From IMG/VR virus record IMGVR_UViG_3300049218_000083, positions 102,744-166,743 of that record: DNA of 64,000 bases; one strand, given 5' to 3'. Position 1 is the first letter of the stretch, and each line of letters opens with the position of its first letter. The notes below the pieces were generated by a model. That model was not told the DNA's origin, ran no database searches, and worked only from the letters and a program-made list of their open reading frames with translations. Source of the DNA: a virus. Position numbers and translations under genes: made by a program. Positions 19,362 to 28,267 of this stretch are shown here, piece after piece.

Positions 19362-20414
19362 TTACTTGCTCACGACCTTGGTAGTGATACGATCTTCCAG
19401 GAGGCGCAACTCAGCATGCGTTACAGCGTCCGGAGGAGTCGGAGCAGGAGCGACCTCGACAACTGGAGCGACCAGTGGCGGGCACTCTGCGCCAGCTTCT
19501 TTCATGGCTTCACGAATCAACGCACCTTCCTTGTCCAAGGTAGCGCGGATACACGCAGCACGCTGCTGGTTCAATTCCAACAGGAGGTGAGTCTGTTTGA
19601 TCAGGTCGCAACCTTTGTCACGAACAGTCTTACCAAACGTGATACCCAGGATTTGAGTCTGACCACCAGCTGAGATCGAACCGAGGCAGGTGTCCATACC
19701 AGAAGTGAGCGACGCAGAGTATGCAGTGCTTACAGGTGCTCGGTACGTTTTCGCAGCTTCGTAGGTGACGTCAGTGGTGTTTCCGTTACCGTTGCCGGAT
19801 CCGTTTCCATTGGCGGTTGCGCTGGAAGTAGAGGCTCCTGTGGAGACGTTTCCGACTGTCGCGGCACCACCAGCGACGCCACTAACAGAAGAAGTAGACC
19901 CAACAGTATTTTGAACAGCGCCACTAGCAATAGAAGCACTAGAAGTGCCGCCAGTGACAACATTGCTATTCTGTACAGCACCCCTTGAAATCGACGCATT
20001 GCCGCCTGCTCCACCCTGACCACCCTGGCCGCCAGCACCACCTGAGACGGTGTTGTTATTGGTCACCGCACCTTTGGCAATAGAGGCTGAAGATGTCGAG
20101 GTTTGGTTGCCCGAATTATTTATGGCTTGCCCCTGGGTGTTTGTGCTGTTATTTGTAGCACTCCCTCCAGTCGCATTGCCGCCAGTTGCTGTGGCAGTAC
20201 CACCAGTCGCATTGGACGATGCACCAGCGCCAGCGGACACGCTGCCGTTGATACCATTCACAGTGTTGTTGGTAGTGTTGTAAACATTGTTCGTGGTATT
20301 GTCAATCCACTGATTGTTTTTACACGAACAGTTCGGCGGAGGCGAACCGCTACACGCCAGTGCTGCTTGCGCAAGGAGTGCGGAAGCTGCGATAAGACCA
20401 GTCAGAAATTTCAT
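19362..20414 (-). CDS. Secreted low-complexity N/G/S/T-rich protein with internal repeats
   Basis: A 350-residue protein. The signal peptide MKFLTGLIAASALLAQAALA is followed by a cysteine, a lipobox-like end. About 180 residues of N/G/S/T-rich low complexity follow, with three copies of a unit of the form ASIxxGAVxN (SASIAKGAVTN, NASISRGAVQN, SASIASGAVQN). A globular C-terminal part has cysteines at positions resembling disulfides. It could be a surface adhesin or exclusion protein; unknown. Confidence 0.7.
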   Translation of the reverse strand: MKFLTGLIAASALLAQAALACSGSPPPNCSCKNNQWIDNTTNNVYNTTNNTVNGINGSVSAGAGASSNATGGTATATGGNATGGSATNNSTNTQGQAINNSGNQTSTSSASIAKGAVTNNNTVSGGAGGQGGQGGAGGNASISRGAVQNSNVVTGGTSSASIASGAVQNTVGSTSSVSGVAGGAATVGNVSTGASTSSATANGNGSGNGNGNTTDVTYEAAKTYRAPVSTAYSASLTSGMDTCLGSISAGGQTQILGITFGKTVRDKGCDLIKQTHLLLELNQQRAACIRATLDKEGALIREAMKEAGAECPPLVAPVVEVAPAPTPPDAVTHAELRLLEDRITTKVVSK

Positions 20415-20473
20415 AATGTCTCCATGGTAAAGTTAGAAATTCAAGTCACTCGACAATCTTACTCGTAATCATC

Positions 20474-20794
20474 TCAGGCATAAATGGTGTATAGGACGTG
20501 CGTAGAATATATCAGGTTAAGCACCATCAAGAAATTCGCGAACGCAATCATTCGACCGGCAAAGATCGCGTCCTTCACTAGAGTTATCCTGATCATCACC
20601 AACGCTGTGAACAGGAAGAAAAACAGTTTGACGTAGAAAAGGTTGACTGGATTCTCCCCAATGAAGTATGCCATGATGGGATTCAATTCCTGTCCACCCT
20701 TGACCTTCACGATGATCCATGTAAAGAAACTATCCAGGCTGTTTACTAGGATCGCTATCCAAAACTGGAGCCACATGAATGTTACCGACGTCAT
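20474..20794 (-). CDS. DUF5658-like integral membrane protein
   Basis: A 106-residue protein MTSVTFMWLQFWIAILVNSL... with three hydrophobic segments and the GGQELNPIMAYFI motif characteristic of the DUF5658 type. AAGGA precedes the ATG at 20794; the longer ORF start is unlikely. Inner membrane, function unknown. Confidence 0.7.
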   Translation of the reverse strand: MTSVTFMWLQFWIAILVNSLDSFFTWIIVKVKGGQELNPIMAYFIGENPVNLFYVKLFFFLFTALVMIRITLVKDAIFAGRMIAFANFLMVLNLIYSTHVLYTIYA

Positions 20795-20981
20795 AACGAA
20801 TTCCTTTACAGATAGGACCACAAAGAACGCCACGAGAAGTCAGTGGCTTGTCACCTGGTAGCCAGTACCTGGATGCTGGAATCCAGTGTAGGCCATACGG
20901 TTCAGAATCAACATCGGCACCGCAACCCACACATTTCCAGGTCGCGCGATTTGCTGTCACAATTGGAAAGCTTACTTCCAA
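20730..20981 (-). CDS. Small zinc-ribbon protein (TTG start)
   Basis: An 83-residue frame with WKCVGCGADV and GVLCGPIC, a likely four-cysteine metal site. The only early starts are TTG at 20981, with AAAGG upstream, or GTG at 20960. It overlaps the downstream membrane gene by 65 nt, which is unusual, so the extent is uncertain. Confidence 0.5.
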   Translation of the reverse strand: MEVSFPIVTANRATWKCVGCGADVDSEPYGLHWIPASRYWLPGDKPLTSRGVLCGPICKGIRYDVGNIHVAPVLDSDPSKQPG

Positions 20982-21496
20982 AGCGATTCAACCTTTTGGA
21001 GATACATGTAATAGAGACCTTCAGACAATCCATAGGCTTCAATTTCCCATGGAGAGTTGAAGTATTCCCAGTCCATGGTCTTGCTCGTAGGAAGTGAGTA
21101 AAGCTTGCCTTCAAAACGACTGTGAGTACCGTTGCTGTAGTCAAACAGCTGGTTGGTCAGATACTGCTTCACATGCACCATCTCGTGTGCAAGGAGCTTC
21201 AAGACGGTTTTGTAGGCAGTTAGAGTGTTCTCTGTCAACTTGTTGACAGATTTGTTATCGATCTTCACGGTGAACAGCTTCTTGCCGTTCAATTTGCCGT
21301 CGTAAGTCATCCAGGCTCCTGCCTCAGCCATCTCTTCGCGTTCGTCCTCTGGGAGGTCGTTACGATCGATGATACGAATACGAATGTTGGCATTCGCTAT
21401 GACGCTGGGCTTGACGAATCGCTCAAGAGCAAACTGGCAGAACTCGCGAATCAATTCACGAGCATCACGAAGTGGGACTCCATACACGATTAGCAT
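20972..21496 (-). CDS. Zincin-type metallopeptidase-like protein
   Basis: A 174-residue protein with HEMVHVKQYL near residue 105 (HExxH zinc motif) and SPWEIEAYG further on, which can supply the third ligand (gluzincin arrangement). It resembles phage proteins of the SprT or minigluzincin type. A TTAAATA sequence lies about 30 nt upstream. Substrate unknown. Confidence 0.75.
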   Translation of the reverse strand: MLIVYGVPLRDARELIREFCQFALERFVKPSVIANANIRIRIIDRNDLPEDEREEMAEAGAWMTYDGKLNGKKLFTVKIDNKSVNKLTENTLTAYKTVLKLLAHEMVHVKQYLTNQLFDYSNGTHSRFEGKLYSLPTSKTMDWEYFNSPWEIEAYGLSEGLYYMYLQKVESLWK

Positions 21497-21526
21497 TAGA
21501 GTTTTCCTCGGAAGGGTGGATAACTC

Positions 21527-21533
21527 TATTTAA
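21527..21533 (-). promoter_or_regulatory. Late-promoter-like TTAAATA
   Basis: The minus strand reads TTAAATA 31 nt upstream of the metallopeptidase start, resembling the T4 late promoter core. Assignment by similarity only. Confidence 0.3.
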
Positions 21534-21538
21534 CCCTG

Positions 21539-21835
21539 TCATCCCAACAGCATGACTTTGCTAGGGTTATATTCGAATCCACCAATCTTAACCGATTTGA
21601 TGGATTCCACGCGGAAGGAACGCCACGCGGACTTCTCGAGATCCCATACAGAGATAGTCGCCGAATCGGCTTCGATCACTGGCTGTGCACCTTTACCTTT
21701 GAATTCGCCTTCGAAGAATTCTTCCTGAAGGGTTGCGATCATCCTGCGCTCGGTGCCATCGACCTTCGTAAACAAGATTTCGACTTTACCGTTCTGCAAC
21801 AGGTTGCGGAGCTGGGCTGGGTTGATTGTAGACAT
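21539..21835 (-). CDS. DUF2693-like phage protein
   Basis: A 98-residue protein. The NGKVEILFTKVDGTERRMIA segment and the closing ISVWDLEKSAWRSFRVESI pattern match small SH3-like DUF2693 proteins common in large phages. Role unknown. Confidence 0.7.
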   Translation of the reverse strand: MSTINPAQLRNLLQNGKVEILFTKVDGTERRMIATLQEEFFEGEFKGKGAQPVIEADSATISVWDLEKSAWRSFRVESIKSVKIGGFEYNPSKVMLLG

Positions 21836-21885
21836 GGAATCTCCGAAGTAAGAAGGAATGTCATTGAGACTTTAAGTATGCGGTG

Positions 21886-22431
21886 TTACGTCGTAACAGT
21901 AAAGCCGAATTGTGCGATGTAATAGGAGTCGATGATATCTGAGATCGGAGATCCAAGCTTCGCTTTCTCCCACATGGTAAGCCTCAATGATACGTCCTTT
22001 TTCCAAGCTTCATACATCTGTTCTTTCTTGGCATTGCCTTTGCCAGTGGCGAACTTCTTGATGACGCTTGGTGGAATGACTGTGATGGGATGACCACGTT
22101 TCCACAGCTTGTATTTCATCAGGCCAGTATTCTCAGCGATGTGAAACACTCTACCCTTGGAACCGAATGAGTAGTCTTCAATAAAAACTGGCGTGTTGGA
22201 TGGTACGTTGAGAAGGAACAACTTCTCGATGAAGAACTCCGAAATGTTTTCGTATCGCTCTTCTGGAGTTTTCCATTCCTTGTGAAATGAACCTTTGATC
22301 AGGTTATCGAAGAACGAACCTTGATCTTTCTTGGTATCGGTTAGATAGTGGAATGATGCGTTGGCTAGTCCAGGACCAGACGCAACGCACATACAGGGAC
22401 ATGATAAAGAGAAGTCAAATCCGAGCAACAT
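21886..22431 (-). CDS. RuvC-like Holliday junction resolvase (RNase H fold)
   Basis: A 181-residue protein with acidic residues at the expected RuvC positions: GFDFSLS at the start, FIEDYSFGSKG near residue 80, and ISDIIDSYYIAQFG at the end. KFATGKGNAKKEQM matches the RuvC-type segment before the last acidic pair. It probably cleaves branched DNA before packaging. Confidence 0.75.
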   Translation of the reverse strand: MLLGFDFSLSCPCMCVASGPGLANASFHYLTDTKKDQGSFFDNLIKGSFHKEWKTPEERYENISEFFIEKLFLLNVPSNTPVFIEDYSFGSKGRVFHIAENTGLMKYKLWKRGHPITVIPPSVIKKFATGKGNAKKEQMYEAWKKDVSLRLTMWEKAKLGSPISDIIDSYYIAQFGFTVTT

Positions 22432-22469
22432 AATACAACCACCTTTGTTCAGTGGCTGTATATAGGTGC

Positions 22470-22673
22470 TTAGTAATTGTCTTCTCGATCCTCGTCAGCT
22501 TCCTCTTCGTCATCCTCGCGGTCATCTTCCTCGACCTCTACCGCGAATCCACAGAATGGGCAGTACTGTGGCAATGGATTGCTGACAGCATGCTTCGCCC
22601 ACTTGACGGTTGACTCTGAATCGCAAGACTCACAAATTAGCGTGAGCGTTTCTTTGCTTTCTCGTTTAGCCAT
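22470..22673 (-). CDS. Zinc-ribbon protein with acidic tail
   Basis: A 67-residue protein with two CxxC pairs (ICESCDSE and YCPFCGF) and a C-terminal run of acidic residues (about 20, D/E). The form suggests a small protein- or RNA polymerase-interacting factor, but no family is recognised. Confidence 0.65.
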   Translation of the reverse strand: MAKRESKETLTLICESCDSESTVKWAKHAVSNPLPQYCPFCGFAVEVEEDDREDDEEEADEDREDNY

Positions 22674-22797
22674 GAATCGGTTCCTTTACTCCATTGAAGT
22701 TTGCTGATTTCAACAACAGTGTATTCCACTTCAAGAATTCTTGGTGCAGTCGTGATTCCTACTGCGTTAAGAATTCCTGTTGCGTTTATTGTTTCTC

Positions 22798-24696
22798 TTA
22801 GAGTTCGCATACCCCGGAGCTACAAGCCAAGTTTTGGGCACCGATGGTGTTGTCGTCTTCTTCTCTGAAGGCAGTCCAGTCGATACTTCCTTTAGATGCT
22901 GCGACCAGTTCCTTGTATTTTTCTTCGGTGACTTCTTCATATGGTGCCTGACGGTATGAACCAGTATCACGAGGCAGGAAGCTTACTCCTGACAGGCGGT
23001 CTATGTGTCTGTAAACCCAAGCACCGACTTCCATCCATTCATCGTCACCAACATACACAGTGATAGAAGGCTTATGTTCGCACCAGTTGTCCTGGAATAC
23101 CAACCAGTGTTCCAACTGATGAAGAGCGCTCACGTCCTTTACCAAACGTGAACCTTCCGGTGCTTTCATTGGGAATGAAAACACCCAATTGCTCTTGTTG
23201 TAGAAATCTTCTTCAGCCTTGTATCCTTTCTCCATCATGTAAGTCGCGAGTGGATCGGTCTTAGCCAAACGAACACGTCGTATGTAGTATTGTGCATATC
23301 TTGGATGAATACCAGATGCGGCATCTGTCAACTGTGAAACTGTACCTGATGGCTTGACGCACGTGATAGCAGCTGAATGTTCGATGCCAAGAATATCAGC
23401 AAACTCAACGTTGGTGTCTACAGCCTTTTGCCGAAGTGTACGCAGCAGCTCTCCACCCCAAACACTGTTGTCATCGTCACCCAATCCGTTCAAATGTGGA
23501 TTGTCCATAATGCCGGTCAAACTGACGCCCAACAAACGCTCTTCCTCAGTGTTCTTTTTCCACTTCTTGTTGATGTAGCGGAAATCTGAGACTGTGCTCT
23601 GGATAGTTCCCAGGATAGCAGCCAAACGAACTTTTCTTAAAAGATCTTCTGGCCTATCGTTTGCACGAACAACAACCTCAGACAGATTGCAGAACTGATA
23701 TGGACGTAGGATGATTTCAGAACATGGGTTGGTTCCATAGTCGATCTCAGGATCACGGCGACCAAACTGTGACGCAATCAACTGCGATGCCTTACGTGAG
23801 AAAATACCACGCTCGCCGGAATGACTCTTCAACAATGCCAACCACTCTGACATGAATGTTTCCATGTCTGGCTTGACTTCGTACACCGCGCTGATGTTGG
23901 CAAGGGCACGCTGTCCGTTGTCGAGCCACCAGTTGCCAGACTTCGCCTGACGCATCTTATCATCGTTCAAGTCGGTAAGGCTAATCAATGCTGAACGGCG
24001 AACACCGCCAGACACAATGACGTCTGCAACCTTACACACTACGTCATGACACTCGAGAGGACTTAGCTTTCTTCCTCGTGCTTTGTTGAATACTGTGACT
24101 GTGAACTTGAGCAAGTCGACCAATGGCTCTGGTCCTGAAGCTCGTCCACCGAATGTCTTGAGTCTTGCTCCTGCTGGACGCAACTGGCTGACATCGTATT
24201 TCGCAATCTTTCCAGAATACAGGAGTGATACGAACTCACGGAATCCAGATGCCCAGCCAAGTTTGGAGTCCTTAAAGATAATGGTGGTATCGGTTTCGTG
24301 AAGCTCATCTGGCACCTCAGGAAGCTTGTTGGTGTAACGTGATTCGACGCTGAATCCTACTCCGCAACCGCAGCTGAGCAAGTACATAATTTCGTCAAAT
24401 GATTTTGGATTGTCGATTGGAAGATAAGAGCAATTGTATCCTGCGACATTGTCCTTGTCGAGCGCTGGACCAGCGGTCATCAAAGAACGCATGGATGGCA
24501 TGACTTCCAAGTTCAGAATTGCTGAACGAAGTTCATCCCAAGGAATCTTGCGGGACTTGATTCGTCCTTTGAAAAAGTCGATGTATCGGTCTACGGTTTC
24601 TTCCCAAGTTTCTCTTCGACCCAGATCGTCACGGAAGCGAGCATAGTGTCCTACATGGATGAAAGCTTGATAGATTGTCGGCAACTCAACACTCAT
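22798..24696 (-). CDS. nrdJ: Adenosylcobalamin-dependent (class II) ribonucleotide reductase
   Basis: A 632-residue monomeric reductase. GYNCSYLPID carries the first redox cysteine. NPCSEIILRPYQFCNLSEVV carries the radical-site cysteine, and ITCVKPSGTVSQ is the substrate-binding loop. The C-terminal NLACSSGVCEL holds the shuttle cysteines. No nrdB is present nearby, consistent with class II. It makes deoxyribonucleotides and needs B12 from the host. T4 itself uses class I (NrdAB). Confidence 0.92.
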   Translation of the reverse strand: MSVELPTIYQAFIHVGHYARFRDDLGRRETWEETVDRYIDFFKGRIKSRKIPWDELRSAILNLEVMPSMRSLMTAGPALDKDNVAGYNCSYLPIDNPKSFDEIMYLLSCGCGVGFSVESRYTNKLPEVPDELHETDTTIIFKDSKLGWASGFREFVSLLYSGKIAKYDVSQLRPAGARLKTFGGRASGPEPLVDLLKFTVTVFNKARGRKLSPLECHDVVCKVADVIVSGGVRRSALISLTDLNDDKMRQAKSGNWWLDNGQRALANISAVYEVKPDMETFMSEWLALLKSHSGERGIFSRKASQLIASQFGRRDPEIDYGTNPCSEIILRPYQFCNLSEVVVRANDRPEDLLRKVRLAAILGTIQSTVSDFRYINKKWKKNTEEERLLGVSLTGIMDNPHLNGLGDDDNSVWGGELLRTLRQKAVDTNVEFADILGIEHSAAITCVKPSGTVSQLTDAASGIHPRYAQYYIRRVRLAKTDPLATYMMEKGYKAEEDFYNKSNWVFSFPMKAPEGSRLVKDVSALHQLEHWLVFQDNWCEHKPSITVYVGDDEWMEVGAWVYRHIDRLSGVSFLPRDTGSYRQAPYEEVTEEKYKELVAASKGSIDWTAFREEDDNTIGAQNLACSSGVCEL

Positions 24697-25147
24697 TAAA
24701 ATCTCCCTGGAACAAAGCCTTCAGGTATCTCACCTGGCTTGACTCTTTTATTTGTAATACCATTATTGACCCATAATCTACCAACACAATTTTTATTTCC
24801 TTTTGCTTTCTCGCTTAAGAGCTTGCAAACTTCTGGACGAATTGGTTGGACAGACATCACATTAAATGTTGGCTTCAATTCTTTCAAAAGGACTTGCTCA
24901 TATTCACGAGCTTCCTTTCTTGATAAATTTCTACCTAAACTTTCACCCATTGTTCTGGAGTGAACCCATCATTTAACAAACCTGTAATCCAATTTCTGTG
25001 CTCTACGTTTCCATGGCTTGTTGGTGAGCACACAAATGCTCTACCGCCAGATCCCATTCCGACATACATTGTTTCGCCACTTATTGGTTCAATGTGAGCG
25101 TACACATAAAATTTGGAGAATAGTAATTTGAGACATCGACGTGTCAT
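24696..25147 (-). pseudogene. GIY-YIG homing endonuclease, frameshifted
   Basis: Two overlapping frames form one protein. The first (70 residues) has the GIY-YIG core FYVYAHIEPISGETMYVGMG and ends EQWVKV. The second continues LGRNLSRKEAREYEQVLLKE and carries a C-terminal NUMOD-like segment (RLWVNNGITNKRVKPGEIPE). The break is at GTTTAGG near 24943; one missing T would restore the frame. It sits directly downstream of thyX and upstream of nrdJ, a typical homing site. Confidence 0.8.
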
Positions 25148-25203
25148 GATAGATTCTTTTTAGTTAGGGATGTATGTAGTGAACGGGAATTTTACGATGT
25201 ATC

Positions 25204-25416
25204 TTACTGATTCTCAACCCAGAACTTTCCACATACACCACAGCTACAATGTCTGTAGTATTTGGTTGGTTCAGCATATCCATCATCAGAATGATTTGTA
25301 ATACCTACCATCTCTTTTGGGTGGCTGCATTCTTCTTGTATTTTTGTAAGTTCTTCGCCAGCACGCTTTATAGCATACTTTGCGTCTTGGGCTCGTTCAA
25401 ACAGTGACTTTGTCAT
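25204..25416 (-). CDS. Small zinc-binding protein
   Basis: A 70-residue protein MTKSLFERAQDAKYAIKRAG... with a helical first half and HCSCGVCGKFW plus an upstream ECSHP, a probable zinc site. It overlaps the end of thyX. Confidence 0.6.
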   Translation of the reverse strand: MTKSLFERAQDAKYAIKRAGEELTKIQEECSHPKEMVGITNHSDDGYAEPTKYYRHCSCGVCGKFWVENQ

Positions 25417-26110
25417 TTCGTATCTCATCAAAAGCTGCAATGGTGACTGGGACAATTGGTGTAATCAGTTTCTTCATAGCCTGGGCATAGACACGAACTT
25501 CATGTTGAGCATGGTCGTGGTCACGTAGAACCGTGAAGTTGTTAAGAAGGTTGTGTAAATTTACAGTAGCGAACATCTTGGAATACATCGCTACAGGCAA
25601 CACAATACGCGCCAACTCCCGAGGAGTACCTTCTTTCAACAATCTTAGATAGGTCCTGTACGATCGTGTAATGCTTGCGTACATCTGGGTTTGGATCCAC
25701 TGCGCTTTTGGATGCTGCTCTTTAGTGCGCTGCTGTTTGTTTGCAACACTCTGAGTCGTAATTTGATCTAGATCTGGAATATAGAATCCCATATCCAGTT
25801 CGGTGTAACGAGCGCTCACTTCATTGTATGACCAAGTACGATGACGATGCCATTGGCGATACACGAAAATTGGAGCCTTGACTTCAAACGTGAATGTAAC
25901 AGACTCGAATGGTGAAGTGTGATGATTCTTCATTAAGTAATGAACCAGCTTGGCGTCCTTACCAACAGCTTCTCCAGTTTCTGGTTCGCGCCAGTCTGCA
26001 TCGTAAGATACTCGTGCTGAACGAACCACAGAAAGATCATCACCCATGTGATCAACCAAGCGGACATATCCGCCGTTGAGAACATCGATTTGTAAATTAT
26101 TATCTCTCAT
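25397..26110 (-). CDS. thyX: FAD-dependent thymidylate synthase
   Basis: A 237-residue protein with the ThyX signature RHRTWSYNEVSARY (RHRxxSxNExSxRY) near residue 88, and RVSYDADW and HTSPFESVTF upstream. It methylates dUMP to dTMP using methylenetetrahydrofolate and FAD. No thymidylate synthase of the ThyA or dUMP hydroxymethylase type is seen in the window. Confidence 0.95.
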   Translation of the reverse strand: MRDNNLQIDVLNGGYVRLVDHMGDDLSVVRSARVSYDADWREPETGEAVGKDAKLVHYLMKNHHTSPFESVTFTFEVKAPIFVYRQWHRHRTWSYNEVSARYTELDMGFYIPDLDQITTQSVANKQQRTKEQHPKAQWIQTQMYASITRSYRTYLRLLKEGTPRELARIVLPVAMYSKMFATVNLHNLLNNFTVLRDHDHAQHEVRVYAQAMKKLITPIVPVTIAAFDEIRNDKVTV

Positions 26111-26255
26111 CTTTATCCTTATTATCTAGCAAATATTCTGGAATGTATGGGCAATTATATGCTGCAACTACCCAACCACATTTCTTGCAGGTTGCTACAC
26201 CTACACCAGATTGTGGATGCGCCCAAACAGCGGTGCCTCCGCAATCACACTTCAT
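26100..26255 (-). CDS. Small zinc-finger protein
   Basis: A 51-residue protein MKCDCGGTAVWAHPQSGVGV..., with CxC and CKKCGW forming a four-cysteine zinc site. The ATG shares a base with the primase TAA, and the stop overlaps the thyX start, so it is tightly coupled. Confidence 0.7.
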   Translation of the reverse strand: MKCDCGGTAVWAHPQSGVGVATCKKCGWVVAAYNCPYIPEYLLDNKDKDER

Positions 26256-27292
26256 TAGCTCTTTCTCCAACTGGTAAGACGCAACTGAGCCTCCAACCCC
26301 GATACTGTATTTTCATCAATGATACGTCGTATTTCTTCTGCTGTTAAACCAGCAAGAATAGCTTCGTTGATATCTTTCCCTGGGAATGATTCAGGAAATA
26401 AACATACATCCCAACCATCGTCAATTGCTTTACGAATGGTCTTACAGATTTCACGATTCCGTGGTTCGTTATCAAATACAAGGATTGGACTGATACCCAA
26501 AGTATCCAACAACCACTCAGCAGTTCCCGCCAGGTTACTATCTCCAGACGCAATAGCATTTGGAAGAAACATAGCATCGAACTGACCTTCGAGCAAATAT
26601 ACAGGATGATCTTTTGGCTTAAGTCTGTGAAGGTTGAACACCTTACGCGACTCACTAACTTTAACTGTGATGTATCGAAACTTTGCATCTGCACCAAACG
26701 AACGACCAGTGACGTTGGTCACCTCACCTTGGAAGTTGGTATAGAACACAACGATGCGTGGATCATTTTCAATCAGATTCTGTTTGCCGTGATTTGGCCA
26801 CATATGATCAAGGAACTTCTTGTAGTCCTCAGCATAGTAAATCTCAGACCAGTATTCTCTTGGGATTTTTCGATTCTCGATGTACTTGCGCGCATAGTGA
26901 TCTTCATGGAGACTCTCGATCGATGGAATCGAAACATCACGATGACCAATTAACTTCGAGTCGATTGGTTCAGGTTCAGGTTCAGCAGTCTTGGTTTCTT
27001 CTTTTGGTTTTTGGTCCTTGAATCTTTCCATGATGTATTCCTTGTACTGCGCTGGATCAAGGAATTTCAGAAAGTGAGTGAAATTTGTGGATATGTTACA
27101 ATTCCAACACTTGTAACCATATCCGTTGTACTCTTGCGCTTTGAAAATGTAGCCGCGAGCCTTCAACATGTTGCGTTTCGAGTCGCCACAGAACGGGCAA
27201 CGAAAACGATATAGATCCGGGGCAGTTTCTTTGAATTGTTGGAGCCGCGCAGAGATCAATAACAAATATTTGCGGTCAAGGTAGATCGACAT
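26255..27292 (-). CDS. DNA primase (T4 gp61 type)
   Basis: A 345-residue primase. The N-terminal zinc-binding part is CPFCGDSKRN...YGYKCWNCN (CHC2-like). A TOPRIM domain follows, with LLEGQFDAMF (glutamate motif) and ILVFDNEPRN (D-x-D-like), and a KDINEAI segment at the end. It would make RNA primers with the gp41-type helicase encoded 6 kb upstream. Confidence 0.9.
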   Translation of the reverse strand: MSIYLDRKYLLLISARLQQFKETAPDLYRFRCPFCGDSKRNMLKARGYIFKAQEYNGYGYKCWNCNISTNFTHFLKFLDPAQYKEYIMERFKDQKPKEETKTAEPEPEPIDSKLIGHRDVSIPSIESLHEDHYARKYIENRKIPREYWSEIYYAEDYKKFLDHMWPNHGKQNLIENDPRIVVFYTNFQGEVTNVTGRSFGADAKFRYITVKVSESRKVFNLHRLKPKDHPVYLLEGQFDAMFLPNAIASGDSNLAGTAEWLLDTLGISPILVFDNEPRNREICKTIRKAIDDGWDVCLFPESFPGKDINEAILAGLTAEEIRRIIDENTVSGLEAQLRLTSWRKS

Positions 27293-27316
27293 ACCCCAAT
27301 CATAACCTGAAATGGC

Positions 27317-27772
27317 TTAATTGAAAAGTGCTGTAATCAATCCCCACTTGTGTGTAATGACAGCTGCCATTACGACTGCACCAATGGACAGGTATTTCCA
27401 GTTCTCAACGATAGTTTTGAAGAAGCCGATCTTTGGATCTTCCTTGCTCTCTTTCTTCTCGACGCCATCGACAGCCGCAGTAGTGACAAGATTGATGTGA
27501 GTGATGAGATCTTTCTTCAGATCATCCAATCGTTCCATGGTGCGTGCTTCGTGTTCATCAAGCTGTTCCTTGATGTCTTCGTTCAGCTTTTCCTGATTCT
27601 TGAACTTCTCGTCATGAACCTTGATGGCGCTGTTGTTTACATCCGTGACATCGACATAGCGTTCCAACGCAACCTGCATCTTTTCCAGCATTTTGGTATG
27701 CTGGTCAGAATCACGCTTCAGAAGTTCAACACTAATTTCTAGCTCGTGGATTCTTTCAAGATCCTGTGACAT
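27317..27772 (-). CDS. Coiled-coil protein with C-terminal membrane anchor
   Basis: A 151-residue protein with a long coiled coil (residues about 5-100) and one C-terminal hydrophobic segment (YLSIGAVVMAAVITHKWG). It is the last gene of the lysis-like group and overlaps the lipoprotein gene by 17 nt. It could serve with that lipoprotein in envelope disruption, but an i-spanin would normally have an N-terminal anchor. Confidence 0.6.
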   Translation of the reverse strand: MSQDLERIHELEISVELLKRDSDQHTKMLEKMQVALERYVDVTDVNNSAIKVHDEKFKNQEKLNEDIKEQLDEHEARTMERLDDLKKDLITHINLVTTAAVDGVEKKESKEDPKIGFFKTIVENWKYLSIGAVVMAAVITHKWGLITALFN

Positions 27773-27944
27773 CTTTACTCTCTGCTGGCGCAGCGACTGG
27801 CGCTGGCTTCTTGATGGTTTGAAGTGGCGGAAGTGGAGCCATCAAGGTTGCAGGAGCATCAGGAAAAACATACTGAGGAACAAGCTTGGTGTTGACGCAT
27901 CCAGTTAACAAAAGAATGGAAGCAATTAAGATTTTGACGTTCAT
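27756..27944 (-). CDS. Small proline-rich lipoprotein (o-spanin candidate)
   Basis: A 62-residue protein MNVKILIASILLLTGCVNTK... with a clear lipobox LTGC and a proline/alanine-rich mature part, as in Rz1-type outer-membrane spanins. It lies directly after the holin-like and endolysin genes. Confidence 0.7.
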   Translation of the reverse strand: MNVKILIASILLLTGCVNTKLVPQYVFPDAPATLMAPLPPLQTIKKPAPVAAPAESKDVTGS

Positions 27945-27947
27945 GGG

Positions 27948-28265
27948 TTATGTTCCACTCGTATTTGTTGTTTGGCTCGATGTAGTTACGACTCGACTTG
28001 ATGTTGTTATTGCTTGATTGTCACCAGGCACATCTTGTTCTGTCGTTTCCTTGATCTTGATAGAAGCACCACCACCAGCCAAGATACCGCCAAATGCGAT
28101 ACCGAAGTTGATCATGTTGAATGTAGATGGAGCCAAGATGGTTGTATAGATGACCAATCCAAAGAAGATCAGCGTACCTATCACCCACAGGATTCGTGCT
28201 GTATCGAAAGACGTGCCGTCCTTCTCAGTCGAAATATCCTTCAAGACTCTCGAAAACAACATCAT
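27948..28265 (-). CDS. Holin-like membrane protein
   Basis: A 105-residue protein with two membrane segments (ILWVIGTLIFFGLVIYTTIL and MINFGIAFGGILAGGGA) and a serine/threonine-rich tail. Its place immediately downstream of the endolysin gene suggests a holin. Confidence 0.65.
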   Translation of the reverse strand: MMLFSRVLKDISTEKDGTSFDTARILWVIGTLIFFGLVIYTTILAPSTFNMINFGIAFGGILAGGGASIKIKETTEQDVPGDNQAITTSSRVVTTSSQTTNTSGT

Positions 28266-28267
28266 GA

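Noticed and set aside
27317-27772. Classical inner-membrane spanin
   Set aside because: The membrane segment is at the C-terminus, whereas i-spanins are anchored at the N-terminus; kept as a coiled-coil membrane protein of unknown role.
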